A stretch of DNA of 64,000 nt from Ktedonobacteria bacterium (GCA_027459785.1 DAIDGU010000016.1:62001-126000); one strand, 5' to 3'. Counted from the first letter of the stretch, positions 1 through 8,868 are shown. The notes: generated by a model not told the origin, from the sequence alone. A program made the numbers and translations.

Positions 1-630
1 CCGGGCTATGCACCGCCGCCTGGCGCGGGCTATCCGCCGCCACCTGGCTATCCGCCGCCGGGTGCTCCGCCGCCACCAATGGCCACGGGGGCGGCGTTGC
101 AAGGCTTCGTACAGAATGCTATCGCGGTTGTCACCAAACCAGCCGCCGCCACCTTCAATGCGACGATGAATACCGCGAACTGGCAGACAATGGCCATCGT
201 GATCGCCATTATGGGGGCCGTCAGCGGTATCATCAATGGTCTCCATCATGAGGGATCGGTGCTTGGCGGGATTATCGGTGCCTTTATTGGCTTCTTCATC
301 GGCACGGGGATCTTGCAGCTCATCGCTAAGGCGTTTGGCGGCACAGGGACATATCGGAACTATGCCCATGCGTTGCTGCTGTTCTACGCGCCGCTGGCTA
401 TTTTCGATGCCCTCGCTGGCTGGCTCAGCTACATCGGCCTGTTGCTCACGCTCGCCGCCGGTATCTACGGCATCTACCTCGCCATCCTGGCGACCGTCTC
501 GCAGCATCAACTGACGATGGGCAAAGCGACCGCCGTGGTACTGATCCCCGCCGCTGTCGCCTTCGTCCTGGTGATCGTCCTAGGCGTGCTGCTGGCGGGC
601 CTCGCAATCGCGACGGGCTACCATCTCTAG
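1..630 (+). CDS. Yip1-like multi-pass membrane protein, 5' partial
   Basis: The frame is open from base 1, so the true N-terminus lies left of the window; I do not use the internal ATG at 79. The first ~26 visible residues are a low-complexity leader of Pro, Gly and Tyr (repeated PGYPPP units). About five hydrophobic segments follow, rich in Gly and Ala, in the pattern of Yip1-domain proteins, which usually carry a flexible cytosolic leader and a four- to five-helix membrane domain. The family has no single assigned bacterial function. The gene ends 20 bases before a strong hairpin shared with the convergent gene at 728-1171. Membrane location is clear; the family assignment rests on the overall pattern only. 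Confidence 0.7.
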   Translation, partial: PGYAPPPGAGYPPPPGYPPPGAPPPPMATGAALQGFVQNAIAVVTKPAAATFNATMNTANWQTMAIVIAIMGAVSGIINGLHHEGSVLGGIIGAFIGFFIGTGILQLIAKAFGGTGTYRNYAHALLLFYAPLAIFDALAGWLSYIGLLLTLAAGIYGIYLAILATVSQHQLTMGKATAVVLIPAAVAFVLVIVLGVLLAGLAIATGYHL

Positions 631-650
631 CACAATCAGGCGCTCAAACA

Positions 651-693
651 CACAAAAGGGGCTAGGAGTGCATATCTCCTGGCCCCTTTTGTG
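651..693. terminator. Bidirectional intrinsic terminator
   Basis: Two 18-base arms (651-668 and 676-693) pair with a single mismatch around a 7-base loop. The arms begin with CACAAAAGGGGC and end with GCCCCTTTTGTG, so a short U tract follows the GC stem in either direction. It lies between two convergent genes (stops at 630 and 728) and can serve both. Confidence 0.85.
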
Positions 694-727
694 GTGGTGG
701 CGCAGCCACACTGATGCGCCGAGGAAA

Positions 728-1171
728 TTACGAGAGGGCGCTGGCGTGCGCGCTCAGTTCGCCGACCTGGGTCATCACCCAGCGCAGCGCCCAGGCGCGG
801 GCCGTGTGAAAAGCGTCCACCTGCGCGGCACGCGGGTGCGTGCCTGGCACGCCGGCCTGCGCCTCAGTAGCGGATTGCGTGGCGCGGGCAAGCTGGGCCA
901 GCACGGCGTCGTGCTGGGAGGGGTGCGTCCAACCGCGCAAGACCTGAGTGGCTTCGTGGAAGCCGTACCCCCGCCCCAACGCCGCCCAATGTTCACGGGT
1001 CGCGCGGGGCTGCTGCCGGGCCTCTTCGCGCGCCCGCAAGCTGGCGTCCGCGACAGTGAGGCGTAATTGATGGATGGCCGCCGTCAATTGCCAGGAAGGC
1101 ATGACCAGCGGCATGCTCGCGGCTTCCTCCGCCAAAGGCGGCACCGCAACGGTGTCATACAACGTCTGCAT
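728..1171 (-). CDS. Hypothetical protein, 147 aa
   Basis: I recognise no family. The start at 1171 is chosen because AAAGGAA lies about 7 bases upstream; an in-frame ATG at 1192 has no such site. The product is soluble, rich in Ala, Arg and Gln and probably helical, with no signal peptide, membrane segment or metal-binding Cys pattern. The opposite strand is also open over much of this stretch, but it lacks a good ribosome site and this strand has the more natural composition. It converges on the Yip1-like gene and shares its terminator. Confidence 0.5.
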   Translation of the reverse strand: MQTLYDTVAVPPLAEEAASMPLVMPSWQLTAAIHQLRLTVADASLRAREEARQQPRATREHWAALGRGYGFHEATQVLRGWTHPSQHDAVLAQLARATQSATEAQAGVPGTHPRAAQVDAFHTARAWALRWVMTQVGELSAHASALS

Positions 1172-1420
1172 AGGCGTTCCTTTGCCAATCATCGCCCAAA
1201 ATAGGGGAAATGCGCGCAGCAGAAATGTTGAGGTGGGTGTGGTGCGATGATCATTCCTATTATATGGCCCCTGTCAAGGAAGCGAGTAACACTAAGGATT
1301 TTTCCTCCTTGATCAAGCTCAACCGTGCATGCTGGCACGCAACATGTGTTAAGGATAGCATCGGCAAGGACAAGCACTTGCCCCGTAGGCTCTCAGAGGA
1401 TTTGAGGAGGAACAACACAC

Positions 1421-1714
1421 ATGAACGCATTGACTCTCGCCGCTGTGGCGCTTTCACCCGGTAACTTCATCGTTTGGCTGATCGTCGGCGGCGTCGCCGG
1501 TTGGATCGCCGGTCGCCTCATGGGTGGCGGCTTCGGCATGATCGGCGATATCGTGGTGGGCCTGATCGGCGCACTCATCGGCAGCCTGGTGATCGGCTTC
1601 TTCGTGAGCGGCACCGCTGGTTTCTGGGGGACGCTCATCGTCGCCATCATCGGCGCGGTCGTCCTGACGGCCATCATTCACGCCGTCCAGAACCGCTCAG
1701 CGGCTCACGTCTAA
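1421..1714 (+). CDS. GlsB/YeaQ/YmgE family small membrane protein
   Basis: A 97-residue protein with three hydrophobic helices and the family's glycine-rich signature (GGVAGWIAGRLMGGG near residues 23-37, then GLIGALIGSLVIG). The family was once called 'transglycosylase-associated'; members are stress-linked inner membrane proteins of unclear activity. A strong GAGGAGGA ribosome site ends about 11 bases before the ATG. The TAA stop (1712-1714) lies inside the left end of a composite repeat element, and a factor-independent terminator follows at 1826-1864. Confidence 0.85.
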   Translation: MNALTLAAVALSPGNFIVWLIVGGVAGWIAGRLMGGGFGMIGDIVVGLIGALIGSLVIGFFVSGTAGFWGTLIVAIIGAVVLTAIIHAVQNRSAAHV

Positions 1715-1810
1715 CCCCGATTGCGGGGAAAGACAGTGGCCATTGGGGCCGGACAGACAGGAATGACTGTCCTCCGGTACCCATAGGGACACTCGCAAAG
1801 CGTCTACCCC
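1711..1810 (+). repeat. Composite hairpin element, copy 1 (about 100 bp)
   Basis: The left end reads CTAACCCCGATTGCGGGG, followed by AAAGACAGTGGCCATTGG, a PAL-1 hairpin (1749-1777, one mismatch) and a right end with CACTCGCAAAGCG. It aligns over its whole length, in opposite orientation, with the element at 63394-63494. The two ends are imperfect inverted repeats of each other, as in a MITE. It contains the stop codon of the preceding gene. Confidence 0.7.
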
Positions 1811-1825
1811 AACCCTCCACAGGAG

Positions 1826-1864
1826 AGCGATCCATCGGCAAGTAAGTCGGTGGGTCGCTTTTTT
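1826..1864 (+). terminator. Intrinsic terminator after the GlsB/YeaQ gene
   Basis: AGCGATCCATCG (1826-1837) pairs with CGGTGGGTCGCT (1848-1859), giving a 12-bp stem with two G-U pairs as RNA, followed by six T (1859-1864). It lies 112 bases after the stop, beyond the inserted composite repeat. Confidence 0.75.
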
Positions 1865-1875
1865 GTAGGCATGCC

Positions 1876-1983
1876 AGGCGGACACGAATGTCCGCCCCAC
1901 GACCACCCAGAGGACAGACATTTTCCATAACACCGGAGGACAGACATTCCTGTCTGTCACGCGGCGGACATTCCTGTCCGCCC
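1876..1983. repeat. PAL-1 hairpin cluster
   Basis: Three recognisable PAL-1 copies at 1876-1898 (GGCGGACACGAATGTCCGCC form), 1936-1958 (GACAGACA form) and 1961-1983 (GGCGGACA form), plus a half copy at 1911-1924. The last ends 15 bases from the stop of the minus-strand RelA/SpoT gene, so this gene's transcript would end in stacked hairpins. Confidence 0.8.
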
Positions 1984-1997
1984 CACAGGGATCACTG

Positions 1998-4403
1998 TCA
2001 CGGCTCGTTGTCTAGCAGCGCCTTGGTGTCGCGCTGCACCAGCAGCACGTCGCGCAGTGCCGCGATGCGGCGGATCGCTTCATCCAGGAGTTGCTTCACC
2101 TGGACTTCCGGCGCGATCATCGTCCCATCGTCATGCTTGCGCGTCGTCAGCACATGCAATTGCAGCGTCAGCGCGATGGTCGCCACACCCTTGCGGTTCG
2201 TCAGGCTGCTGACGGATTGCATGTTGAGCTTCATCTCCTGGATCTGCTGGGTCACGTCGCGCATCAGGCCGGTGCGGTCGTTCGCCAGCACCACCAGCGG
2301 CGCTTCATAGCGATCCAGCCGCATCTGCTGCCAGTTCACCTGCACCAGCCGTTCGGCTTCGCGCTCGCGCAGGCGGCGCAGGCTGCGGCAGTGGGTGTGG
2401 TGGATGACGATGCCGCGTCCCCGGCTGATGTAGCCGACGATGGGGTCGGGTGGCAGGGGATGGCAGCAGTTGGCAAGGCGGGCCAGCAAGCCTCCCACGC
2501 CGGCCAGGTTCAGCACAGCGTCGGAGGTCGGCAGCGCAGCGGGCGCGGGCAGTTCGTCCACTTCCGGCGCGGGTGGGGCGCTGCTCTTTAGCCACGCCTG
2601 AATCGCCTGAATCACCGCCGAGGGACGCAGCGTGTCGCCGCCGATATCCGCGAACAGGTCTTCAGCGACGGCATAATCCAACTGCGCCACCACCGCGTTG
2701 AGGATCTCTTCGCTCAAGCTTTCCAGCGTTCCCAGGTTCAGCTTGCGCATCTCGGCATCCAGCCGCTCGCGGCCTACGGTGATGTAGATGTCGCGCTCGT
2801 GCTGTTTCAGATAGCGGTTGATGTGCGTTTTCGCCGCGTGGGTGCGCGCGAACTTCAGCCAGTCACGCGTGGGGTGCGCGTCGCGCCGCGTGATGATCTC
2901 GACGATCTCGCCGCTATCCAGCACGTAGTCCAGCGGCACCATGCGCTTCGTCACCTGCGGCCCCGAAGAGATGATCCGCGCGCCGGCGCAGTGATCGCCC
3001 AGGCTGGTATGGATCTGGTAGGCGAAATCGACCGGCGTCGAACCAAGGGGTAGATCCTTCACATCGCCGTGCGGCGTGAAGACGAAGACGCGCGTCTGCT
3101 GCGCTGTCGCCGCCGCGCTGGCATCCGGTGCCTCCTGCCCCGCCGTCAGTTGTTGCAGATCGTTTTGCCAGTCGCGGATCTGTGCGATCCACGGCCCCAG
3201 GTTCTTATCCAATTGCGCGTTATCGCCGACATCTTTGTAATACCAGTGGACCGCCGCGCCATACTCGGCGTTCTTGTGCATCTCTGCCGTGCGGAGCTGG
3301 ATCTCGGCCAGGCGTTTATCCAGGCAAAAGACCGTCGTATGCAGCGACTGATAGCCGTTCGATTTCTTGTGCGCGATGAAGTCCTTGATTCGATCTTCTT
3401 TCGGCGGCCACAGCGCGTGAACCTGGCCCAGCATCGCGTAGCAATCGGGAATCGTCGGCACGATGACACGGAACGCGATGAGATCATACACCTGTTGAAT
3501 GTTCCAGCCGTTGCGTTCCAGCTTGCGATAGATGCTCCACAGATGTTTGTAGCGCCCCGACACATCGGCAACGATGCCGATCTTCGCCGCCTCGTCGCGT
3601 AGGATCGTGCAGACGCGATCGATATACGTCTGCTGTTCGCGGCGCATCTGTTCGACGAGGTTCGAGACCCGGCGATATTCATCGGGATCGAGTTGGGCGA
3701 AGGCGCGGTCTTCCAATTCGGCTTCAACGCGCGCCATGCCCAGGCGTGCCGCCAGCGGCGCGTAGATGTCGCGCGCCTCCTCGGCCAGCAACAGCGCCTC
3801 ATCGGCGGCCAACGAACCGGCGGCGCGCAGGCGCATCAGGTGATCGGCCAGCATGAAGATGACGACGCGCGGGTCGTCGCCCATGCCCACGAACATCTTG
3901 CGGATCTTCTCGAGTTGCTGGTGACGTGCTTGCTCGTTAGCGACGCGCTTGCGCGGCCCGCCCTGCACCTGGCGGCTCTTGCGGTGCGATTCCAGCGCGC
4001 TGAAATGCGCGATGCTCTCGATGAGCGCCAGCACATCCCCGCCGAACTCCGCCGCAATGACCTCGCCCAGCACAGGATCGACCGTATATGTGGCCGGATT
4101 GATGGCGGCATGATGGAGCATACCGGCGGTGATGCCGACGGCGTCAACGATATGCATATCGGCCAGGATCGCGCCGACGGTGAGCATATCGCGCAGCACC
4201 GCCGCGCTGGTCGTCGCGGTCGCAGCAAAGGCCGCCACTGCCTGGATCAGCACGACCTCTGAGGTGGGCAAATATTTTTGCAGACTGGCGACGAGCCGTT
4301 CCATGAGGGCGGGCGGCACGGGCAGCGTTGTCACGTCGGGGCGAGGGACGTTCTCGCCGGCGTCGCCATCCGATGACGTGGTAGAGAGCGATAACGTGGT
4401 CAT
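1998..4403 (-). CDS. RelA/SpoT homologue: synthetase intact, hydrolase site degenerate
   Basis: An 801-residue long RSH protein, expected to make (p)ppGpp from ATP and GDP or GTP. Order: HD-like region (about 45-200), synthetase (about 250-410), TGS (begins VFVFTPHGDVKDLPLG), ACT at the C-terminus. The hydrolase motif HDVVEDT is replaced by LHHAAINP (about 96-103) and the second motif KIADRLHNLR by MLADHLMRLR, so hydrolysis is unlikely. The synthetase is well kept: FRVIVPTIPDCYAMLG, RIKDFIAHKKSNGYQSLHTT (from about 338) and EIQLRTAEMHKNAEYGAAVH. Start at 4403 has GAGGT 8 bases upstream. It lies 63 bp downstream of a second RSH gene with the opposite lesion, probably in one transcript. Confidence 0.92.
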   Translation of the reverse strand: MTTLSLSTTSSDGDAGENVPRPDVTTLPVPPALMERLVASLQKYLPTSEVVLIQAVAAFAATATTSAAVLRDMLTVGAILADMHIVDAVGITAGMLHHAAINPATYTVDPVLGEVIAAEFGGDVLALIESIAHFSALESHRKSRQVQGGPRKRVANEQARHQQLEKIRKMFVGMGDDPRVVIFMLADHLMRLRAAGSLAADEALLLAEEARDIYAPLAARLGMARVEAELEDRAFAQLDPDEYRRVSNLVEQMRREQQTYIDRVCTILRDEAAKIGIVADVSGRYKHLWSIYRKLERNGWNIQQVYDLIAFRVIVPTIPDCYAMLGQVHALWPPKEDRIKDFIAHKKSNGYQSLHTTVFCLDKRLAEIQLRTAEMHKNAEYGAAVHWYYKDVGDNAQLDKNLGPWIAQIRDWQNDLQQLTAGQEAPDASAAATAQQTRVFVFTPHGDVKDLPLGSTPVDFAYQIHTSLGDHCAGARIISSGPQVTKRMVPLDYVLDSGEIVEIITRRDAHPTRDWLKFARTHAAKTHINRYLKQHERDIYITVGRERLDAEMRKLNLGTLESLSEEILNAVVAQLDYAVAEDLFADIGGDTLRPSAVIQAIQAWLKSSAPPAPEVDELPAPAALPTSDAVLNLAGVGGLLARLANCCHPLPPDPIVGYISRGRGIVIHHTHCRSLRRLREREAERLVQVNWQQMRLDRYEAPLVVLANDRTGLMRDVTQQIQEMKLNMQSVSSLTNRKGVATIALTLQLHVLTTRKHDDGTMIAPEVQVKQLLDEAIRRIAALRDVLLVQRDTKALLDNEP

Positions 4404-4466
4404 AATAGATACCTCACAAGCGAACGGCCAGAGCAATTGGCATTGATGCGGGCGGCGCGTGGCGCG

Positions 4467-6521
4467 TTAGGGTTGGCTGGGCATGGAACCGTTGGCGACT
4501 GGCACGCGCTGGCGTCGTTCCACGCTGACGATGCCCGGCACATTCAGCAGCCGTTGCCAGGCTTGCTGCAACTGCTCCGGTCGCCGCACTTCCACCGTCA
4601 CACGGATGACCGCTTTATAGCGCGTGCTGATGCTCAGCGCCCCCATGCTGACGATGTTGAGATCGTACTGCGCCAGCACGCCGGAGGTGTCCATGATCAA
4701 CCCGCTCCGGTCGCGGCCCGTGATCTTCAGTGACACCCGGTAGCGGTCGGGGCAGATCGTCGCCCACCGCACATGGAACCACGGGCGCAGCGCGTCGGTC
4801 TGGGTCGCATGATCATTGCCCACCGGCACGGCGCAGCGGGCGATATGCTCCTGCGCGAAACGGCACTGCGTGCGATGCACGACCAACTGCTTGCCGGTGG
4901 GGATGCCGATCAGGTCGTCATCCGGCGTCGGCTCGCAGCACGCGCCCAGCCGCACCGACGCCGCGCGGCTGAGGGAGACTGCGGTCTCTTCATGCTCCTC
5001 GACCTCCGTCGGCAGGCCGTTGACGCGCAGGTAATGCAGGATGGCATCGCGGGCATGGTGGGTATGCGCCATCGGCAGCCAAGCCGCCGTAGGATGGGTA
5101 TCCGCATCGGTCAGCACGCTCACGGTATCGCGGTCCTGCAACACGTAATCGCGCCCCTCCAGGCGCATGATATTATCGCTGCCCGTCACCTTCGCGCCCG
5201 CGCATTGGTTCCCTAAATCAGTATGAATGCGATAGGCAAAATCCAGCACGGTCGCGCCTTGCGGCACATCCTTGATCGCGCCTTTCGGCGTGAAGATAAA
5301 GATCTGATCCTGAAACAGATCACCCCGCACGGCTTCAACCAGATCGGTCGCGGAGAGCGATAATTCATGCTGCCACGAGCGCACTTGGTCGATCCACGCC
5401 TGCGTGCGGTCGCGCGCGCGCCAGCCGCTCGCCTGCGCCGCCGCCAGCAACACCGGTCCTGAATCGGCGATCTGTTGCATGGCGTAGGTGCGAATGTGTA
5501 CATCGAAAGGATCTTCGAAGCCGACGAAGCCGAAGACGGTGGTATGCAACGCCTGGTAGCCGTTGAGCTTGGGTGCGCCGATATAGTCGCGCACGCGGCG
5601 GTCGATCTGCTGCCATTGGCTGTGGATGGCGTACATCGCGCCATAGCAATCGTGGTTCGCGTTGACCAGCACCTGATAGGTGATGAAATCGCTCATCTCG
5701 CCGATGTTTTCGTTGCCGGTTTCCAGCATACGGCGATGCACACTATACAGGTGCTTGATATGCGGCGTCACTTCCGCCGGCACGCTATGGTGCGCCAGTA
5801 CGCGGTGCAGCGCATGCACGGTCGCTTGCGTGCGTTCCGCCCGCGCGGCGGCTTCCTGCGCGATCTGTTCACTCAGCCAGGCATAGCGGCGGGGATCGAT
5901 ATAGCGCAGGGCCAGGTCTTCCATCGCATACTTCGCCTCGCCCATGCCCAGGCGGGCGGCCAGCGGCACATAGATCTCCAGCGTCTCACGCGCTTTCGCG
6001 GCCTGCTTATCGGCACGCATCGCTTCCAGCGTGCGCAAATTATGTAGCCGGTCGGCGATCTTGATGAGCGCGGTACGGGGATCTTCGGCCATCTTCAAGA
6101 AGAGCTTGCGCAGTGTTTCGGCTTGCTGCTGGCGCTTGATCTCACGCTTGCGAGTCAGTTCATCGCCCTCGTCGGGTTCTTCGACAGCGTCGAACTTGGT
6201 CACGCCGTCCACCAGCGTCGCCACCACCGGCCCGAATTGGTTTTGCAGCCGTTGCAGCGACACGGGGGTATCTTCCACCACGTCGTGCAGCAGCGCGGCA
6301 GCGATGCAATCCGCCGCGACACGCCGTTCGGCCAGCCACTGCGCCACCGCGATCGGATGCTCGATATACGGCTCGCCGGAGACGCGCTTGGTCCCGCGAT
6401 GGGCGCGTTCGGCCACGGTATACGCGCGGCGCACGGTTTCCAACGCGCTGCCATCCATATATTCGGCGCAGTAATGCAGCAGCGTGTGGAACGAATCGAC
6501 GGCGAGATCGGCAGTGGCCAT
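4467..6521 (-). CDS. RelA/SpoT homologue: hydrolase intact, synthetase site degenerate
   Basis: A 684-residue long RSH protein, expected to hydrolyse (p)ppGpp. The HD site is complete: LLHDVVEDT (His79, Asp80, Glu83, Asp84) and KIADRLHNLRT. The synthetase fold remains but key parts are changed: the usual IAIRVI becomes DFITYQVLV, and the EIQIRTEEMHKIAEYG block becomes DVHIRTYAMQQIADSG with the AAHW part lost; the DYIGAPKLNGYQALHTTV strand is kept. TGS (FIFTPKGAIKDVPQGATVLD) and a C-terminal ACT domain follow. Start at 6521 has AAGGAG 9 bases upstream. It is the first gene of the pair, so the two proteins probably divide breakdown and synthesis of the alarmone between them. Confidence 0.92.
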   Translation of the reverse strand: MATADLAVDSFHTLLHYCAEYMDGSALETVRRAYTVAERAHRGTKRVSGEPYIEHPIAVAQWLAERRVAADCIAAALLHDVVEDTPVSLQRLQNQFGPVVATLVDGVTKFDAVEEPDEGDELTRKREIKRQQQAETLRKLFLKMAEDPRTALIKIADRLHNLRTLEAMRADKQAAKARETLEIYVPLAARLGMGEAKYAMEDLALRYIDPRRYAWLSEQIAQEAAARAERTQATVHALHRVLAHHSVPAEVTPHIKHLYSVHRRMLETGNENIGEMSDFITYQVLVNANHDCYGAMYAIHSQWQQIDRRVRDYIGAPKLNGYQALHTTVFGFVGFEDPFDVHIRTYAMQQIADSGPVLLAAAQASGWRARDRTQAWIDQVRSWQHELSLSATDLVEAVRGDLFQDQIFIFTPKGAIKDVPQGATVLDFAYRIHTDLGNQCAGAKVTGSDNIMRLEGRDYVLQDRDTVSVLTDADTHPTAAWLPMAHTHHARDAILHYLRVNGLPTEVEEHEETAVSLSRAASVRLGACCEPTPDDDLIGIPTGKQLVVHRTQCRFAQEHIARCAVPVGNDHATQTDALRPWFHVRWATICPDRYRVSLKITGRDRSGLIMDTSGVLAQYDLNIVSMGALSISTRYKAVIRVTVEVRRPEQLQQAWQRLLNVPGIVSVERRQRVPVANGSMPSQP

Positions 6522-6817
6522 AAGGCAGGCTCCTTGTTGACGTGCTGGCGGCGTCAACCCCCGTGACGACCCTGCAACAGGGCAACCTGAACAGGTACTG
6601 AAACGGGATTCTACTAAACATTATCGCCTGTCGGCAGAGGCATGTCAAGAAACAAGACGCATATCCACGCCACGGCGGCGCACTTGACCGGCAGCTATAG
6701 GCCAGAAGTCCGGTTCCAGCGGGGGAGGGCAGAAGGCCCAAGTCATGGGAGAGGTGTGAGGTATGCAAACACGATTACTTTAGGTGCGCGCAATACAACG
6801 GTTGGAAGCCGATGCCC

Positions 6818-7195
6818 TCAGACAAGACCGACCTGGGCGGTGAGGGAACCGACGACGGCGAGCATGTCGTCGATGTCGAACGGTTTGTGGACCATGGGGA
6901 CAGCGAGGCGGCGGCGCAGCGCCTCATCTTCCGGCGGCAGCGCCAGTTGCAGTGCCGTGAGCAGAGCGAAGCGGTGGGGGCTGTGCGCGACATCGAAGGC
7001 GCGCAGGAACTCGATGCCCGACATGCCAGGCATGCGCTGATCCAGCAGCACGACCGAAGGTGGCGTGATCACTAATATTTCATATGCGCTGGTGGCACTC
7101 GGACATAGCGCGACGGTGTACCCCGCATCCTCCAAGATCTCTTGCAAGCTGAGGCGGATATCAGCATCATCATCGATCACGATCACCCTGGACAT
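6818..7195 (-). CDS. Stand-alone response regulator receiver protein
   Basis: A 125-residue single receiver domain of the CheY type. The acidic pocket is IDDDAD near the N-terminus, the phosphoacceptor is Asp52 in VVLLDQRMPGMSG, and the conserved lysine is in VHKPF. There is no output domain, so it acts through partners; no histidine kinase lies next to it (the receiver-kinase protein at 62058 is distant). I start at 7195 because AAGGAG lies about 11 bases upstream; an in-frame extension to 7222 adds an Arg-rich leader with no ribosome site. Confidence 0.88.
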   Translation of the reverse strand: MSRVIVIDDDADIRLSLQEILEDAGYTVALCPSATSAYEILVITPPSVVLLDQRMPGMSGIEFLRAFDVAHSPHRFALLTALQLALPPEDEALRRRLAVPMVHKPFDIDDMLAVVGSLTAQVGLV

Positions 7196-7338
7196 AGACC
7201 CGACGCTCCTTCTACAAGGCATGGCCCTTCGCGTGGTTCGCTTTGCCGCAAGAATCCTGCCAACACGGGTGGTTGCTGTTGCAAAATTCGCTGTTTGCTA
7301 CGGCGGCAAGGGATGAATGCCACTTACCTCACCCAAAG

Positions 7339-7418
7339 GATCGCCAATCCGATCATAGCACCTGGAAGATCGCCATTCCGGTCATAGCACCTGGAGGACA
7401 GACATTCGTGTCTGTCCT
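7339..7418. repeat. Tandem 29-bp repeat plus PAL-1 hairpin
   Basis: Two copies of a 29-base unit (GATCGCCAATCCGATCATAG at 7339, near-identical at 7368) run into a PAL-1 hairpin at 7393-7418 (GACAGACA arms, loop TTCG). It lies between two minus-strand genes, after the stop at 7448 in transcript order. Confidence 0.7.
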
Positions 7419-7447
7419 GGTAGACGTGATGCTGCGGTACGGGGCGA

Positions 7448-8260
7448 TCAGTCTTCCGGGTTGGCGAGATCGTCGTATTGTACGAGGCCGGAGGGTGGCA
7501 GAAAGCGGTCGATGATGTCGGTGAACTCGTAGAGGCCGCCATAGTCGCGCTCGTCGTGGCGGAATTGTTCTTCCGGGCGCTGGCGCTCGTCAACCCCCAG
7601 CCGGCGCAGGAGCTTGAGGCGCTCGAATGCCTGGAATGCTTGATAGAAGGCGCGCTGATTCATGCGGGCGCGCTGCGCCACGCCGGCTTGCTGGCGCGTG
7701 GGACTGGGCGCGCGGGCGGCGGTGGCCGTCACGCCATTGGTCCCCTTGCGCACCTTCGCCTTAGGCAGCGGCGCGTCTTCATCGTCGCTGATCTCGTCGT
7801 CGTCGCTACCCTGTTCCGCCAGGGCGGTGCCGATGATCGTTTCATCGAAGCTGAGCCAGGGCGATTGGCGACCACCTTCGTCGGCGACGTAGCGATAGAG
7901 TTCGGCGAAACGGAAGGTCGAAACGTTTTCGCCGCCTTCCAGCAAGCGCACGCTGCGAAAGGCACGAATGAGGCAGGCATACGCCGTCTGTTTGCGCGTG
8001 GTCAACTCGAAGACATCCGCCAGGCACAGTTCGCGGTTGCGCGGCGGAGCCGGCCAGTAGGCACGCGCCCAGCGGCCCAGGCGCAGTTCGATCTGCGCGC
8101 CCAGTTCATCCTCGAAGAAGCGCTCCTCCGTGCTGAAATGGCGGGTGAGCCAGGTAAATTCATCGGACGATTCTTCTTGCAAGACACAGCTCTGCTCGAT
8201 GAGCATGCGGCGCACGCGCCGCGCCATCTCTTGGTCGCGCGGGGCGGTATACGTGGGCAT
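7448..8260 (-). CDS. Hypothetical protein, 270 aa
   Basis: I recognise no family. The N-terminal ~130 residues are charged and helical with many Arg and Glu; the middle (about 150-175) is an acidic, probably disordered stretch (GSDDDEISDDEDAPLPKAK); the C-terminal part is helical and ends in an acidic tail. No membrane segment or catalytic motif is visible. GGAGGAACC lies just before the ATG. It begins 13 bases after the biotin-carrier-like gene and is likely co-transcribed with it, but the pairing gives no clear clue to function. Confidence 0.6.
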   Translation of the reverse strand: MPTYTAPRDQEMARRVRRMLIEQSCVLQEESSDEFTWLTRHFSTEERFFEDELGAQIELRLGRWARAYWPAPPRNRELCLADVFELTTRKQTAYACLIRAFRSVRLLEGGENVSTFRFAELYRYVADEGGRQSPWLSFDETIIGTALAEQGSDDDEISDDEDAPLPKAKVRKGTNGVTATAARAPSPTRQQAGVAQRARMNQRAFYQAFQAFERLKLLRRLGVDERQRPEEQFRHDERDYGGLYEFTDIIDRFLPPSGLVQYDDLANPED

Positions 8261-8273
8261 GCTGGTTCCTCCG

Positions 8274-8840
8274 CTAGGCCGGGATGAGCGCGATCAACTG
8301 TTGACCATATTCGACGGGTTGGCCGGGTTCCACCAGGATCTCATCCACGCGGCCCGCGACCTGGGCTTCGACCTCGTTCATAACGTTGAGGGTTTCGATG
8401 CCACCGACGAGCTGGCCTTCGCGCACGAGATCGCCGACCTGTACCAGCGGCTTGTGGGTGGGATTGAACGCGGGATAAAACGTGCCGACGATGGGCGCGG
8501 TAATGAAGAGGCGCTCCTGCACGGCGGGGGCATCCAACGCGGCAGCCAGCGCCGGAGCCGGCAGGGATGCGCCATTGGGCAACATAACCTGGCTCATAGC
8601 GGCATCCACCGGCGTGCCGCCGATGACCTCGACGACACGGCGCAGGACGAGGCGCATATGCGTATCCGCATGCTCGATGCTGATCTCGCTCAGATCGCTG
8701 GAATTCATCAAGGCGATGAGCCGGCGCACCTCGGCCAGCGTAAAGTGTGCCGGAGGTGCCGCCAGGGTCGGGCGCACGTGCGCCGCCAGTTGTGCCTGAC
8801 GTAGCGCCGCGCGATCATCATCTTTGGGTTTCGCCGCCAT
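8274..8840 (-). CDS. AccB-like biotinyl domain protein lacking the biotin lysine
   Basis: A 188-residue protein with the layout of acetyl-CoA carboxylase biotin carrier protein: an N-terminal helical part, a Pro/Ala linker and a C-terminal biotinyl domain (ITAPIVGTFYPA ... VGDLVREGQLVGGIE ... MNEVEAQVAGRVDEILVEPG). In the family the target is the Lys of AMKLMNE. Here the segment reads ETLNVMNE, so the position is Asn152 (codon AAC at 8387-8385), 36 residues from the C-terminus, just where the Lys should be. As read it cannot be biotinylated there. The start at 8840 follows GGAGGAAG; an upstream in-frame extension is PAL-2 repeat DNA and is excluded. No accC or transferase gene lies nearby. 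Confidence 0.8.
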   Translation of the reverse strand: MAAKPKDDDRAALRQAQLAAHVRPTLAAPPAHFTLAEVRRLIALMNSSDLSEISIEHADTHMRLVLRRVVEVIGGTPVDAAMSQVMLPNGASLPAPALAAALDAPAVQERLFITAPIVGTFYPAFNPTHKPLVQVGDLVREGQLVGGIETLNVMNEVEAQVAGRVDEILVEPGQPVEYGQQLIALIPA

Positions 8841-8868
8841 AGTCACTTCCTCCACATTCCCAACGGTG

